Source: Echinostoma caproni (lineage: Eukaryota > Platyhelminthes > Trematoda > Plagiorchiida > Echinostomatidae). Taken from it: 45,153 nucleotides of DNA. The position numbers and the translations under genes are program-made. The stretch is taken from assembly GCA_900618425.1 (NCBI GenBank), contig UZAN01042601.1:1-45153 (forward strand), written 5' to 3'. Below, one piece after another: positions 35,301 through 44,984 of the stretch. Below the pieces are notes generated by a model. It was not told where the DNA came from and searched no databases. It worked only from the letters and a program-made list of their open reading frames with translations. Each line of letters opens with the position of its first letter. Within the stretch, counting starts at the first letter, position 1.

Positions 35301-38300
35301 GATTTCATTTCATGTATCTAAATAAATAGATTTTCTTTACATTTCGAACAGTTTCACAGACCGGTTGGTAAAAAAGACTTAGTGATTAGGCTAAAGATAG
35401 CATGTAAGACTACAATAACAATGGCCGATCAGAAAGTGCAGTTGTGAGTCCTATGCTCTACTGAATATATTTTGACAATGGAAGCCGGTGAATCCCGCCA
35501 ACGCAAAAAGGAAAAACGAAAGAAGATAAACGCATTGACAAGCCGTAAATGGCACAATCTTACCAGAGAAGGAGAAATCGATGGAGTCTGGGGACACGAC
35601 TGGCGGCGATTGCCAGTTGTTGTTGTGGTGTTCGGACTGTCCGTTTGTCGTGTATTGCCCGTAGTTGCCATGGTCTTGGCTAATTGGTTACGTGCTTCAA
35701 TCAGTTGTTTCAACTTGGCCGATTGCATTTCATTCGGATTGGGCGTATTTTGATGAAGAGCAATTTGTTCATCCAGGCGTCGAAGCACTTCACCACTGTC
35801 CACAGACGCCGGGGATGCAGGCAATCGGGGTCGAGGATTGGAACGGGCAGATACAGATGATTTCCGTTGGGCCGGACCGGATCCCACGGTAGGATTGGTC
35901 GCCATCGAAGGCATAGGTGCATTTCCACCCGGAGTGGTACAATTGGCTTGCACATTGGTCGGAGTTTGTGGTCGGCTGTAGGCCAGTGTGGTATAGGTTC
36001 CATTTGGAAGACGAGCTACGGCCATACCACTGGGTGCTAAGGATTGGAAATTCTGAACCGGGGCTGAGCTAACACCGACCATGGAGCACAGTTTCGGCTG
36101 CATGAGAGGGTGGAGAAATCGAAGGATGGGAGAAACACATTGTATACACAAACCAAAATTCAAGAATAGACTAGCATTGACTCGGGAGTTGTGAGTGCTA
36201 TCACTGTACGACGTAAGTCATAATATGAAATTTCGAGTTAAATAAAATCAGGGAATCAGTAGCTAGATTCAGGTTCATCTGACGGGGTATTTGAATAACG
36301 GAAAACTCTGTGAACTGGAAGATCGATATTCGAATTCGAGAGTCAACGCAACTATGCGCGAGTCTGATGGGACAAAAGGCAAAGACGATTAAGTAATCGC
36401 GATGGCGCACTTACCTAAGGGCTTAAAATCCATGGTTTAGGAAGGCTTGGATAAGCGTTAAGCATGGCATTAGATAAGATACCTGGGCGTGACGTTTGCC
36501 AAGGCAGGATGTGATCTGACATGAAAGCATGGAATCGACCACGAAGGTTATGTTAAGCTTCGTGTTTGTGGTTCATAGGATCCGTTTAACAGACGAGGGA
36601 CGTTCGGGAAAACAACTGTCTAAGACAGCTCACCAACCTTTTACGTCAAGCGTCTTGGCTACTGAGTAGTCGGAAAGAAACAACCGAAACTAGAGCACGC
36701 TTTACAGACGTCGAAACTAGTGAGCAAGTATAAAGAGGAACGAAAAACGAAGGAAATGATGAGTTTACGGGTGAAACCGTCTATTCAACCAGGTTATTGG
36801 GCACGGTTCGATGGGGATGGAAGTGGGCCATCAACCTTAATTTAAGAACACCTGCACATTAAAACAAACACTTACAGTATTACATCGGGACTAACTTTTT
36901 ATGCAGAGTTTCATTATTCCACTGGATTTTAGAGGAAGACAAAGCATAATACAAAATAATAATAGAGACTCCAGGGGCTTCCCAAACTGTAGGGAAGGTG
37001 AGAAACATTGATCTTGAAAAGGATAAGTGTTTTGCGTGGAAGATTTTCGTATAACTAGCTTTCGAAGATTGTCCGGCTTATAGCACCTATACGAGCTGCA
37101 AAGACGCTCGATGTAATGGGAAAACACGTAGAAAAGATGGTGAAATAATTCAAACGGAATGGGAAAGAACAAAAGAAATACTCGGTGACGCGAAAGTCAG
37201 ACAAGTATTACGCCGAATCACAGCACAAACCGTACAAACACAAGAAGACTAGAACATTTTGGAATTGAACGATTCACTAATAAAGTCGAAATTGGTTTTG
37301 CGAGGAATGGTGTCCGGAGTAGGAAAATATACAAACGACACTGATATACTACGTCGAGATTTCCACTTACTGAGGCCAGTTGTGCATCCAAGGAAGCGGG
37401 CGCAGTGCATTGAACTAAAGTGGGATTCCCTGGTTGATTTGTTGTAGCATTTATTGTATTAGGACTGGATGTTCCGGAGGTTTTGGGTGACATGATACAA
37501 GGAGTTTGAGGACTAGATACGGCAACAGGCATCAGGACGGGATGTCGGGTTTGAAATGGTGACGATCCGACACAGGACAGAGCTTGTGCTGGTTTGAGCA
37601 AACCGGTTGACTGGTGAGGTTGAGATTGAAATGACATTGATGAGGCCGTGGAGACAGTGGTAATCATTGTGCCACCGAAACCACTACCAGGATTAGATGG
37701 AACCTGAATGAAAAAAGCCTATATACAAGGGAAGAGAAAGTGAGAAACAAATATATCGGATAAAAAAATATCTAAATATTTGGATATTATGGATGTTGTG
37801 CGAGTGTGCTCACCTGTCCAGGGTTAGGATTCACCAAACCAGCAGTTGGCTGGGGTTGTTGAGATGGATTGGCAGAAACTGGTGTTCCACTGGTCATTGG
37901 GACAGAATAATATGCTGTAGGACCGGTTGGCAATCGAGACATGGCAGAAGGACTAAAACCGACAGGGGTTGGAGCGGTTGCTGGCATAACCAAGCGGCCA
38001 TCTGGTAAACGGATAATACAATTGGGTGGGGCGGATGCAGCTATTGAAGCCCCGGGAACAGCCGACTGGGGTACAGGTTGTGCCACCATAAAGGTACCAC
38101 CAGGATTCCCCTGACCAGGAGCAAGCATAACCGGCGTCCCCATAGGCGATGCACCAACGGCAGAGGATTGAGCAAGGAAAAAATTCCCCGACGCACTGTA
38201 TTTTTACAACAAAAGACAAGATGCGTGAATGAAAAAAAAACACAATATTCGAGAAAGAGTATTAGAAAATGCACAGAGCATACTGCCAGACTATATTTTT

Positions 38301-39431
38301 ACTTAACCAGCAATATACAGCTATACATGTATAAGTAGTGTGACAAAATTTACAGAAATAATTTGTTCATGGATTGTATATTGGGCTAGATGTGACATGT
38401 GAAGAAGGTTAGCGGAAAGCATTCAAGCCAAATAAAATAAAAGATTCGCATACAAACTAAGTTCTGTGGTATTAACGCTGATATGAGTAATAGTAACTAG
38501 TCCAATATGATAGATTTAACAATTATCTAATGAAAATGGCGTTAATATTATGGCTGTGATTATCTCTCAATTTTACGAACTTCGTAATGACACGTTACCA
38601 AGTTTCAGAAACAAATCGATGGTTAATTAAAGGCTGACAATCATGAAGTGATAAAATAGAGCGACAACGATGGGGTTGAAACGAGTGAAATTGGAAACAA
38701 CGTGCCTATAGCGTTTGCTCATCACGGATGAAAGAGCGATCAGTCATGGTCGGATATTATCATTGCGATTTCTAGGATTCAAATCATGAGACAACTCGTT
38801 TTTGCAGTTCCATTTCCGTTTACCTCAGACGTGAATAAACTCAGAGGGTAAATTGACGTGGAGAAATATCTTAACTGACGTGGGACTGCTGGATAGACTG
38901 ACCTAGTTCCGCTTTTATTTCTCCAAGGAGGCAAACCTTATGCTGGAGTAACTGATTTGAAAAGATGAGCGACATCATCGTGATTGATGCGAATCTGTAT
39001 ACCTAACATGCGAGTAAATGAATGGATTCGTGAAATCCACAGACATTAGCTTACTTAACAGAATAACCAGGTTATTCATAAGCCTGAGTTCCCATCTACT
39101 AACGGCCAAATAAGAGTCATCTGAAGATGAGCAACCGGCTACCTTTGGACACCATGAAATACTAGCATAATGGAAGTGGACACAAGAAAACGAGAATGTA
39201 CTACAAAGCACAGTTCATTAAGACCGAACGAATGACACACCCGGAGAACACCAGTTGTTGTTGCTGGTGTTGTTGTTGAACAGGCGACTGCTGCGGACCC
39301 GGGCCCGGATGAAGTTGTTGCGGTTGACCTGGTGGAGTTAACATGCTTGGCGTGAACATGGCATTGGGCATAGAGCAAGAAGGAGTGCTCCCGGGAATTC
39401 CGACGGATGTGTATGACGTGATGGGCATCAT
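29325..39431 (-). CDS. GLTSCR1-domain protein (BICRA/BICRAL-like BAF subunit), ten exons
   Basis: Exons, 5' to 3': 39241-39431, 37814-38195, 37371-37703, 35564-36097, 33726-34443, 32046-32536, 31566-31746, 31348-31442, 29879-30742, 29325-29459. All nine junctions have GT/AG sites and close in frame, giving 1307 codons plus TGA. Residues 1-880 are low-complexity Pro/Gln/Ser/Thr/Val-rich, broken by two helix-like stretches: LRRLDEQIALHQN...LKQLIEARNQL (exon 4) and RRELLNMLAKNN...LLYSVRSQRQAEILTVLQQEQ (exon 5). Residues about 893-1005 resemble the GLTSCR1 domain: LLQTLASYHV, NKVEKVLDTSIALL, a basic helix, then QLQPPVEDRLLLAQMALDLDR. An acidic tail follows and ends in DIDAAIRSILSTTN. In animals BICRA/BICRAL link BRD9 to the non-canonical BAF remodeller in the nucleus. 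The gene structure is well supported; the family call rests on remembered motif spacing. The start is the first ATG after an in-frame TAA, with no usable acceptor between them. The acidic N-terminus known in mammals is not seen. Confidence 0.78.
33015..33400 (-). mobile_element. RTE-like retrotransposon 3' fragment in intron of the GLTSCR1-like gene
   Basis: The reverse complement holds a degenerate FADAGSGWKK block (near 33330) and then the same 3' UTR as 20650-20840, including the GCACGAGCGCC-type block at 33154-33166 and GGTTTTGG near the end. It is truncated on both coding and 5' sides and lies in the 1.19-kb intron between exons 5 and 6, in the same direction as the gene. Confidence 0.7.
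34985..35029 (-). ncRNA. Degenerate hammerhead-ribozyme-like core (copy B)
   Basis: Minus strand, in order: CTGACGA (35023-35017), GTCCC-AAAA-AGCAC, GAAA (35002-34999), ACAG-ATGT, and the GTC cleavage triplet (34993-34991). The catalytic boxes are intact, but stem II has a mismatch (C against C), stem III has one mismatch, and stem I pairs poorly. It shares about 75 bases with copy A at 43.39 kb. It lies in an intron of the GLTSCR1-like gene on the transcribed strand. It is probably an inactive relic. Confidence 0.55.
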
Positions 39432-39631
39432 ATTTGTCACAATTTAGCCGGAAGTGACGGACTGTGACGATGGTGATGATTCAGAAGGATCGCACGAAAC
39501 GAGTGATTTTGAATGATACAAGCTTGGTTGCTTGGTGGCATAACGTCTTCAAGATCATACCTTTCAAGCAAGGCAAACGATCACAGATGTGACAAAACAG
39601 CGTTCAGAAGCAAAGCTTTGAGTACAAGAGG

Positions 39632-39721
39632 CTATGACTTGAGAGAGTAGGCTTCGATGTACTGTCGCAATGGGCAGTCGACTGCGTCATAAGCAAATGG
39701 TTCTTCGGGGACAAAGGAAAC
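39632..39721 (-). CDS. Candidate terminal exon, 29 codons plus stop
   Basis: A pyrimidine-rich tract ending in CCTCAG precedes an open frame starting VSFVPEEPFAYDAV and ending in IEAYSLKS and TAG. It is 200 bases upstream of the start of the GLTSCR1-like gene, on the same strand, so it would belong to a separate small gene. A possible partner exon lies at about 40177-40291 (long pyrimidine tract, TTCTAG acceptor, then a GTGAAT donor after CLPYGVEKH), which joins in phase 0. I recognise neither piece. It could be chance. Confidence 0.25.
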   Translation of the reverse strand, partial: VSFVPEEPFAYDAVDCPLRQYIEAYSLKS

Positions 39722-39930
39722 CTGAGGAATGAGCGAGAGGTGCACAATAAGTTGACTGAGTGAACGAAATCGAGCAATCGGATTGTGAAATGCAACACTA
39801 AAAAGGATGGATAATCTGTAACTACATAAAAACCGCCATTAAAAGAGAATGATTACCTGCAAAATGCGGGCGTATTATGGGTTCCAGAATACCGGTTAAC
39901 GTCAATAGGCAGTAAGTGCATTAACAGATG

Positions 39931-39932
<2 letters not shown>

Positions 39933-39974
<42 letters not shown>
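39933..39974. repeat. (AT)n microsatellite
   Basis: Twenty-one AT units, uninterrupted, between the GLTSCR1-like gene and the intronless gene. Confidence 0.95.
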
Positions 39975-39977
<3 letters not shown>

Positions 39978-40814
39978 ATATTTGCAACATCAAAAAGAAT
40001 AGAAGTTACTGCGGTACGAGGACAAGGTGGACAACAGTATGATTTAGTCCAAAATATTAACAAACAGATCACCAGTGGAATATCCAAATTTAATGGTACA
40101 GATAAGCCCATAGAGGAACAGTAGATAATATCACTCGCCATACGGAAAGACTTCTGATACGCACACTGTCAGATGATATTCACGTGCTTTTCCACGCCAT
40201 ATGGTAAGCACTCTGAACAGGCTGCTTTGCAGCTAACTGCTGGGCCAAGTGTGTGCAGTACAACTGTTAGTCGACATCCAGTTTGAAGACATTGAGCTAG
40301 AACGGTGTGGAGTGCATGACAAATAGAGAAAGGACAGCGAAGACTTGATTACATCTAAACCCATTTCATAGGTACATCTAAACATTATAAAAATTATGTG
40401 CAGCCAGAAGTCACATTCTTGATGTCTGGTAAGCAAAAGTCGGGTGAAATAGGTGTCGTAGGGAAGGATTCGCTGAAAATACCGACTGCATAGGAGAAAA
40501 ATTTTACATTCAACTCAGGAGTAAGGGGAGAGAATCCGACAATGATATGAAACGTAACCCGTATGATCTTTGTTAAAAAAACAGGCTTCTAGATGTTCAG
40601 CAAATGTGCTGCTATTATTCCTGTAAGCAAAAGCATTTCGTTAATAAAGAATTATTAAATGGAGTCTACAGATGTCCTTATTTTACACTGAAAACCTGGA
40701 TTGGAACATGATCACGTGATTGGTGTGACTTCGACGGAGAATGATCGACGTCCGGGAAAGGTCAGTAATCAAACAAATCAAAAAATAAATCGATAGCGGA
40801 ATACAAGAAGGAGA

Positions 40815-41276
40815 ATGGCTCAGGGACTGTCGTACCGCAACCCAAATGGCTTACAGCCTTTTTCCATTTTTCCCGAGGACTACGCAAAGCGTGGAGTAAT
40901 TCACTACAACATTCCACCAGTACGGCTGCAGAGAGAAACATTAGAGAGTGTATTAGTCGAGCCTAAATACTGGCACGGTTACACAGGAGCCAAAACGTTT
41001 TTTACACACCAGCCTCTACCATCCACAACGCGATTCTCCGTCTATGGCGGAACAGCGCCTAAAAGAACTTGTGTTAATGCTTACGTGCCCTCGACTGGTA
41101 TTGCGGTACAACAGACAAGCTTTGGTGTGCCTTATAACATTACAACAGCAGCCGCTCTTCATGGCGCTTCGGCCACGGGTCAACCGCAAAGACCCCAGAT
41201 TCATCCTATGCAAATAGACGTACCGGACTCTCGTTTGTGGCGATTTGATGGACGAAATCATACTTTTAAAGTTTGA
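40815..41276 (+). CDS. Intronless gene, 153-residue protein of unknown function
   Basis: The ATG sits in a good eukaryotic context (GAGAATGG) and the frame runs without interruption to TGA. Composition is protein-like, not low-complexity: rich in Pro, Tyr, Thr and aromatic residues, with segments such as YRNPNGLQPFSIFPEDYAKRG, EPKYWHGYTGAKTFFTHQP, FSVYGGTAPKRTCVNAY and DSRLWRFDGRNHTFKV at the end. There is no signal peptide, membrane helix or coiled coil. Short aromatic/proline repeats of this style occur in small axonemal and sperm proteins of animals, but I cannot assign a family. An AATAAA at 41636-41641 could serve as the polyadenylation signal. It is divergent from the GLTSCR1-like gene, with starts 1.38 kb apart. 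Confidence 0.75.
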   Translation: MAQGLSYRNPNGLQPFSIFPEDYAKRGVIHYNIPPVRLQRETLESVLVEPKYWHGYTGAKTFFTHQPLPSTTRFSVYGGTAPKRTCVNAYVPSTGIAVQQTSFGVPYNITTAAALHGASATGQPQRPQIHPMQIDVPDSRLWRFDGRNHTFKV

Positions 41277-41635
41277 GTTTCAAACATTTTCAATACTTAA
41301 GTTAGCTTTTACATTCGAACTAAAGTTTTTTTTCACAACATGTCTGTTTATCCAAAATATCCGGAAAACACCAGGGGTTATATTAATATGCGGAATGGAG
41401 AAGAATCGGTTATACAAGTTTAATACCACGATAGACCTGTGTAGAGAATAGAACGGGTGCTGCTGTTATTTAGACAATGAGCTGCGTTCACAAAGCTATG
41501 GCGCGTAAACCTGTAGATCAGATACCCGCAGTGATTAACTGAACAAATTACCTGGTCTGGATTGATTATTAATATTATTATATATCGTGTTCGGGTTCAG
41601 ACTATATATCAAACAAATGATAGTAGAATAATTAT

Positions 41636-41641
41636 AATAAA
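41636..41641 (+). terminator. Possible polyadenylation signal AATAAA
   Basis: First clear AATAAA on the plus strand after the stop of the intronless gene, 360 bases downstream. The link to that gene is inferred from position only. Confidence 0.3.
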
Positions 41642-41689
41642 GAAACGAATTCATGATTTGCACGTGGCGGGGGGTTACTACCAGGTTGC

Positions 41690-42155
41690 TCAGATCTAGA
41701 CACAGAGGAGACAAGGAGAATCACCATTCGTTCCATAGATTGGATTAGAGGACAGGGGAACTATATCGTTGGTGAAAAGAAGGTACGGGGTGGGTGAAAG
41801 TGTGGAACTCTGAGCGATGCCGGCACTCACAAGGTGTAGATAGAGCTCGCCATTAACCAGGATAAAGACGATGCGGTTGCTGATAAAGTTTGAAGTACAG
41901 GGCACACCGGGGGAAATTGAAACGGCGATAGTTTCGCTAACAGTATTTCACACTAGATATAGTTGGAAGCTTTCGCGAGATGAAGTGATACAATGTGGAG
42001 TAATCAGAGGTTGCCAAGTGAAGCCGACCACTGGTGAGACCAGGATTGATGGATAGATCACCAGTGGATCGACTTGATCGAAATTTATATTGATGATTGC
42101 TAGGGAGTCCTATTCGTTTGTAGTGTAGTTTGTCAGCAAAGATGGTTTTCATTCT
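41690..42155 (-). mobile_element. Decayed Jockey-like reverse-transcriptase fragment
   Basis: Minus strand: HQYKFRSSRSTGDLS (near 42080) is the QYGFRxxRSTGDL block. After a degraded stretch the frame VNGELYLHLVSAGIAQSS then LSPTPYLLFTNDIV (near 41760) is the NAGVPQGSxLSPTLFLLxINDL block. The catalytic xADD that should follow has mutated to GTNGD. It is the same type of element as the one at 9.49-11.77 kb and is dead. Confidence 0.8.
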
Positions 42156-42269
42156 TTTCGAAATAACAAGAGTGAGGGAAGTAAGTCAAGAATTGTTCGA
42201 ATAGAAAGGGTTACTGTTTAGGAGTGGGATGAATCGCGCAACAACAAAAAAATGCTCCGTTGTCTAAAA

Positions 42270-42450
42270 ACTATTCCGGAGGTGTATGGCATAGCGTTGG
42301 TGCTATACTAACCCAGAACGGAAGACCGGTGACTATCTTTTCCCAGATTTTTCCTCGAGTGAACAAAATAATTTAGCAGTCGATGAAGAAGTACATGCTT
42401 ATGTAGTATCAGCCCCCAAAATGGTATCATTAGCTTATAGGTAGGAGCTT
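42270..42450 (+). mobile_element. Ty3/gypsy-like pol fragment (RNase H region)
   Basis: The plus-strand frame reads GGVWHSVGAILTQNGRPVTIFSQ and then a degraded RVNK...QSMKK block. This matches the GVGAVLxQNGRPVAFxSxxLxxxEQNYS region at the start of the gypsy-class RNase H domain. Frame breaks follow at once. Only about 60 residues are recognisable. Confidence 0.65.
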
Positions 42451-42459
42451 TTCAATGGT

Positions 42460-43350
42460 AACGAATCAAAAGCCAGTTTTGTTCACGTTTCAAAGGTGAT
42501 TACAAATTCAAAACTGGAAAACGATAGCATTTGGCACCGGTGTGTTAAACTGTCGTGCTACGGCCTCGATATAGTAAATTCATAACTACCGCCATTCACG
42601 GCATTAACATTGAGATCCAATCTAGACAAAACACGTTTGTCATCAAGGTGTTACAAGGATGTTTCCCATTGTCAAATCCGGAAACCCTTCGTTGTTGTTA
42701 GGCTTTGGCGTCTGTACTAAGATTAAACTAATTTTACTGATTAGGAGGTACACTCAAAGTGACAATCTTGTAAAAGAGTGAATAAAGACCTTAAAGGACC
42801 ACTACCAACAACAACAAATTGAAATAACCTATCTATACTCTTGTAGACGGTTATTAACGATCTGCCCTTGCTTAGACATTCGTTGTTACGCACCATGGCG
42901 TGAAAGAGAGCGCAAGGGGTAGACCTCATAATTACAAAAACCTACGATTCACTCGTGGACAGCGGTAACCTAAGCCCCGAGCCCTGATGTGGCGAAAAAA
43001 AGACCCCAATAATCAGCTATTTCCTGTTTTTTTACATTCACTTAGACGGAATTACACTGCCCAGGTCAAATGGCGATATTTTTGCAACGAAGACGGTATT
43101 GCAGTGCATAGAACCACCTCAAACTCCACAAATGAAAGGCTTAAACGGCCTTGTTTGGAGAATAACCNCATCTCAACATAGGTCTATATCCCTATAAGAG
43201 AGAACGCATTCGAACGCCTTAGACATTGATTGTGCATATCCAAAAACGAAATGGAGCTTATCTGAGATACATTAGTATCCTCTTCCCTCTCTCTTTTCCC
43301 TTTGGGCACTATACACGACCAGCACTTTCACACAAACGATGATCTGACAT
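42460..43350. other. No gene seen
   Basis: Likely more degraded retroelement sequence. N at 43168. No motif recognised on either strand. Confidence 0.4.
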
Positions 43351-43354
43351 TTAA

Positions 43355-43493
43355 ATGCAGTGGAAATGTTTGTGATAACGGACAAAGAGCAGTGGACAGC
43401 TGCTTCGTCCTGTTTGGGACTCGTCAGCAGTGCGTACATTTTGTGTCCCTGTCAAGACTCGAATCGCGGTTATCACAAACACTTCCACCGCAT
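43355..43493 (-). repeat. Inverted-repeat unit enclosing a hammerhead-like ribozyme core
   Basis: Arms 43355-43381 and 43467-43493 are 27-base reverse complements with 3 mismatches. Between them lies the ribozyme-like core at 43389-43433. In a minus-strand transcript the arms would pair and extend helix I of the core through an asymmetric internal loop (about 33 bases on the 5' side, 7 on the 3' side). Confidence 0.75.
43389..43433 (-). ncRNA. Hammerhead ribozyme-like core, type I (copy A)
   Basis: On the minus strand: stem I 5' strand GCACTG, box CTGACGA (43427-43421), stem II GTCC-CAAACA-GGAC (perfect), GAA box (43406-43404) followed by G where A is usual, short stem III GCAG/CTGT with no loop of its own, the GTC cleavage triplet (43397-43395), and stem I 3' strand CACTGC (one C-C mismatch). 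The predicted cut is between 43395 and 43394. The zero-loop stem III is like the minimal type I hammerheads of retroelements that act as dimers. The CTGACGAGTCC...GGACGAA text matches the hammerhead of the Schistosoma alpha repeat as I remember it. The GAAG instead of GAAA gives a G-U wobble at the cleavage-site pair and should weaken activity. Confidence 0.7.
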
Positions 43494-43999
43494 AAAATGC
43501 ATTGAAATAGTGGGGAATTAACGATCTACCAAGGAGCGAAACCCACACCGTACATTATCAACAGTGCCTAGTGGGCTAATCCAAACATCCATCATCTAGA
43601 GACTATTTGATTTCTTTGTTCATCCAACCATTACTCCTTTTTTCAGCGAATAATAGCAAATATACGTGGATCCCGCATAACCACAAGGCTTGAACGTTCT
43701 TTAATGCCACCCATAGTTCATATTTAAATCGGTTGGGGAGAATGTAGATTAGTTTCACGGATTTTATTACGTATTCCTCTCCTCTACACTTCGGTTTCCG
43801 TAACGTTTTGTTTGTCAAATAAAGCGTGTATACTGGTACCGATTTTTTCTGAATCATTTTGTTGTTGAGACCCAGTCTCACGACTGTTCAAACCATAATC
43901 GGTTGCGGGTGATATGCATGTGAGGGTGAGTTGAGTAAGTGTAAATCACATTTTCAATAACCGTGTTTATCACTGAATTTCGAAAGAACAATTGGTAAC

Positions 44000-44200
44000 C
44001 TATCCAAAGGGATAACAAGTAGGCTACCACGGAGGGTACTGTTTGCCGAGGTAGGTATGAGGTGGAAAAAGTAAACCGTGGTGCAACAAAGACCTGGCAT
44101 GACAGTATGGAAACCCTGACCAGGATAGTTGCTCACAGTGATCGTGAAAGGTTTCCCGGACGGGGACATCAGGATCAGCGTAACCATACGGCTGTATCGT
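44000..44200 (+). mobile_element. RTE-like retrotransposon C-terminal fragment (plus)
   Basis: The plus-strand frame reads LPRRVLFAEVGMRW-like text near 44020, then NRGATKTWHDSMETLTRIV and RFPGRGHQDQ. These are the same blocks as at 20.85-21.0 kb. It is cut off at about 44200, where a fragment in the opposite direction begins. Confidence 0.7.
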
Positions 44201-44214
44201 ACACCGTGGCTCTC

Positions 44215-44400
44215 GTGAATCCAATCAATATTCCTGTAACCCTGGTTTTCATGCTAGGGGCTGATGGTAGANTAGCCTCGTGACAATAGAGCAGAAGGAA
44301 AATTGGAACGTTGGCAGCAGCTTCAAAGAGAAGACAGAGAATTCATATCGGGTGGGGTTGCAAGAATAAATGAACAAATGATCGCATAGAGAGTAACCGG
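44215..44400 (-). mobile_element. RTE-like retrotransposon 3' UTR fragment (minus)
   Basis: Landmarks TTTTCATGCTAGG, AGAAGACAGAGAATTCATAT and GGGTTGCAAGAATAA line up with 33033-33160 in the same forward order, so this is the 3' UTR of a minus-oriented copy. It faces the plus fragment at 44000-44200. N at about 44272. Confidence 0.6.
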
Positions 44401-44984
44401 CAACACCTTACTTCCCTGCAATTCACACCTGGTTGTGAAACAACAATCGTCATGAAAACAACTTATCTTCACTAAAAGAGCCAACCGTAAGTACGTAAAA
44501 CGAACAGTCCAATGAAAGTAAATGAAACCCATGTGAGGAAGTGCAAGACTAAATATTGAATACATTGGAAAAAAGATTCTACTCCTTTGGGCAGTCTGCA
44601 TTCGAAAAATCTAGCTTTTAGGACACCTTAAGCTCAGTGGAAAGATTTGGATGGGATTAACTGGGAATGGATGGATTCAAGAAAAAAAAGAAATCCTGGC
44701 ATACCTTCAGTACCACACTGCGTTTGGATTAGAACGAAAGACCTATTTTCTGAACTATATAAAGTTGGCATTTAATTCGCTGCACTCACTATTGTGCGCG
44801 GTTCGCTTAGTGTATCGGGGTATCGTCCTTACCCATTGGAAAGCGTCTCAAAGTCACAGGTGCATGACAGAGACTACAAACAGGAAAGCTGACCACAAGG
44901 GAAACGGAAATCCTCCAATTAAGTGCCATTTCCCCATGTGAGCCCATATACGTTTCAGTTACAGGTTGAACAACCATTAACCAC

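Noticed and set aside
43954..44224. Minus-strand frames of 66-77 codons
   Set aside because: Antisense to the plus-strand RTE-like C-terminal blocks.
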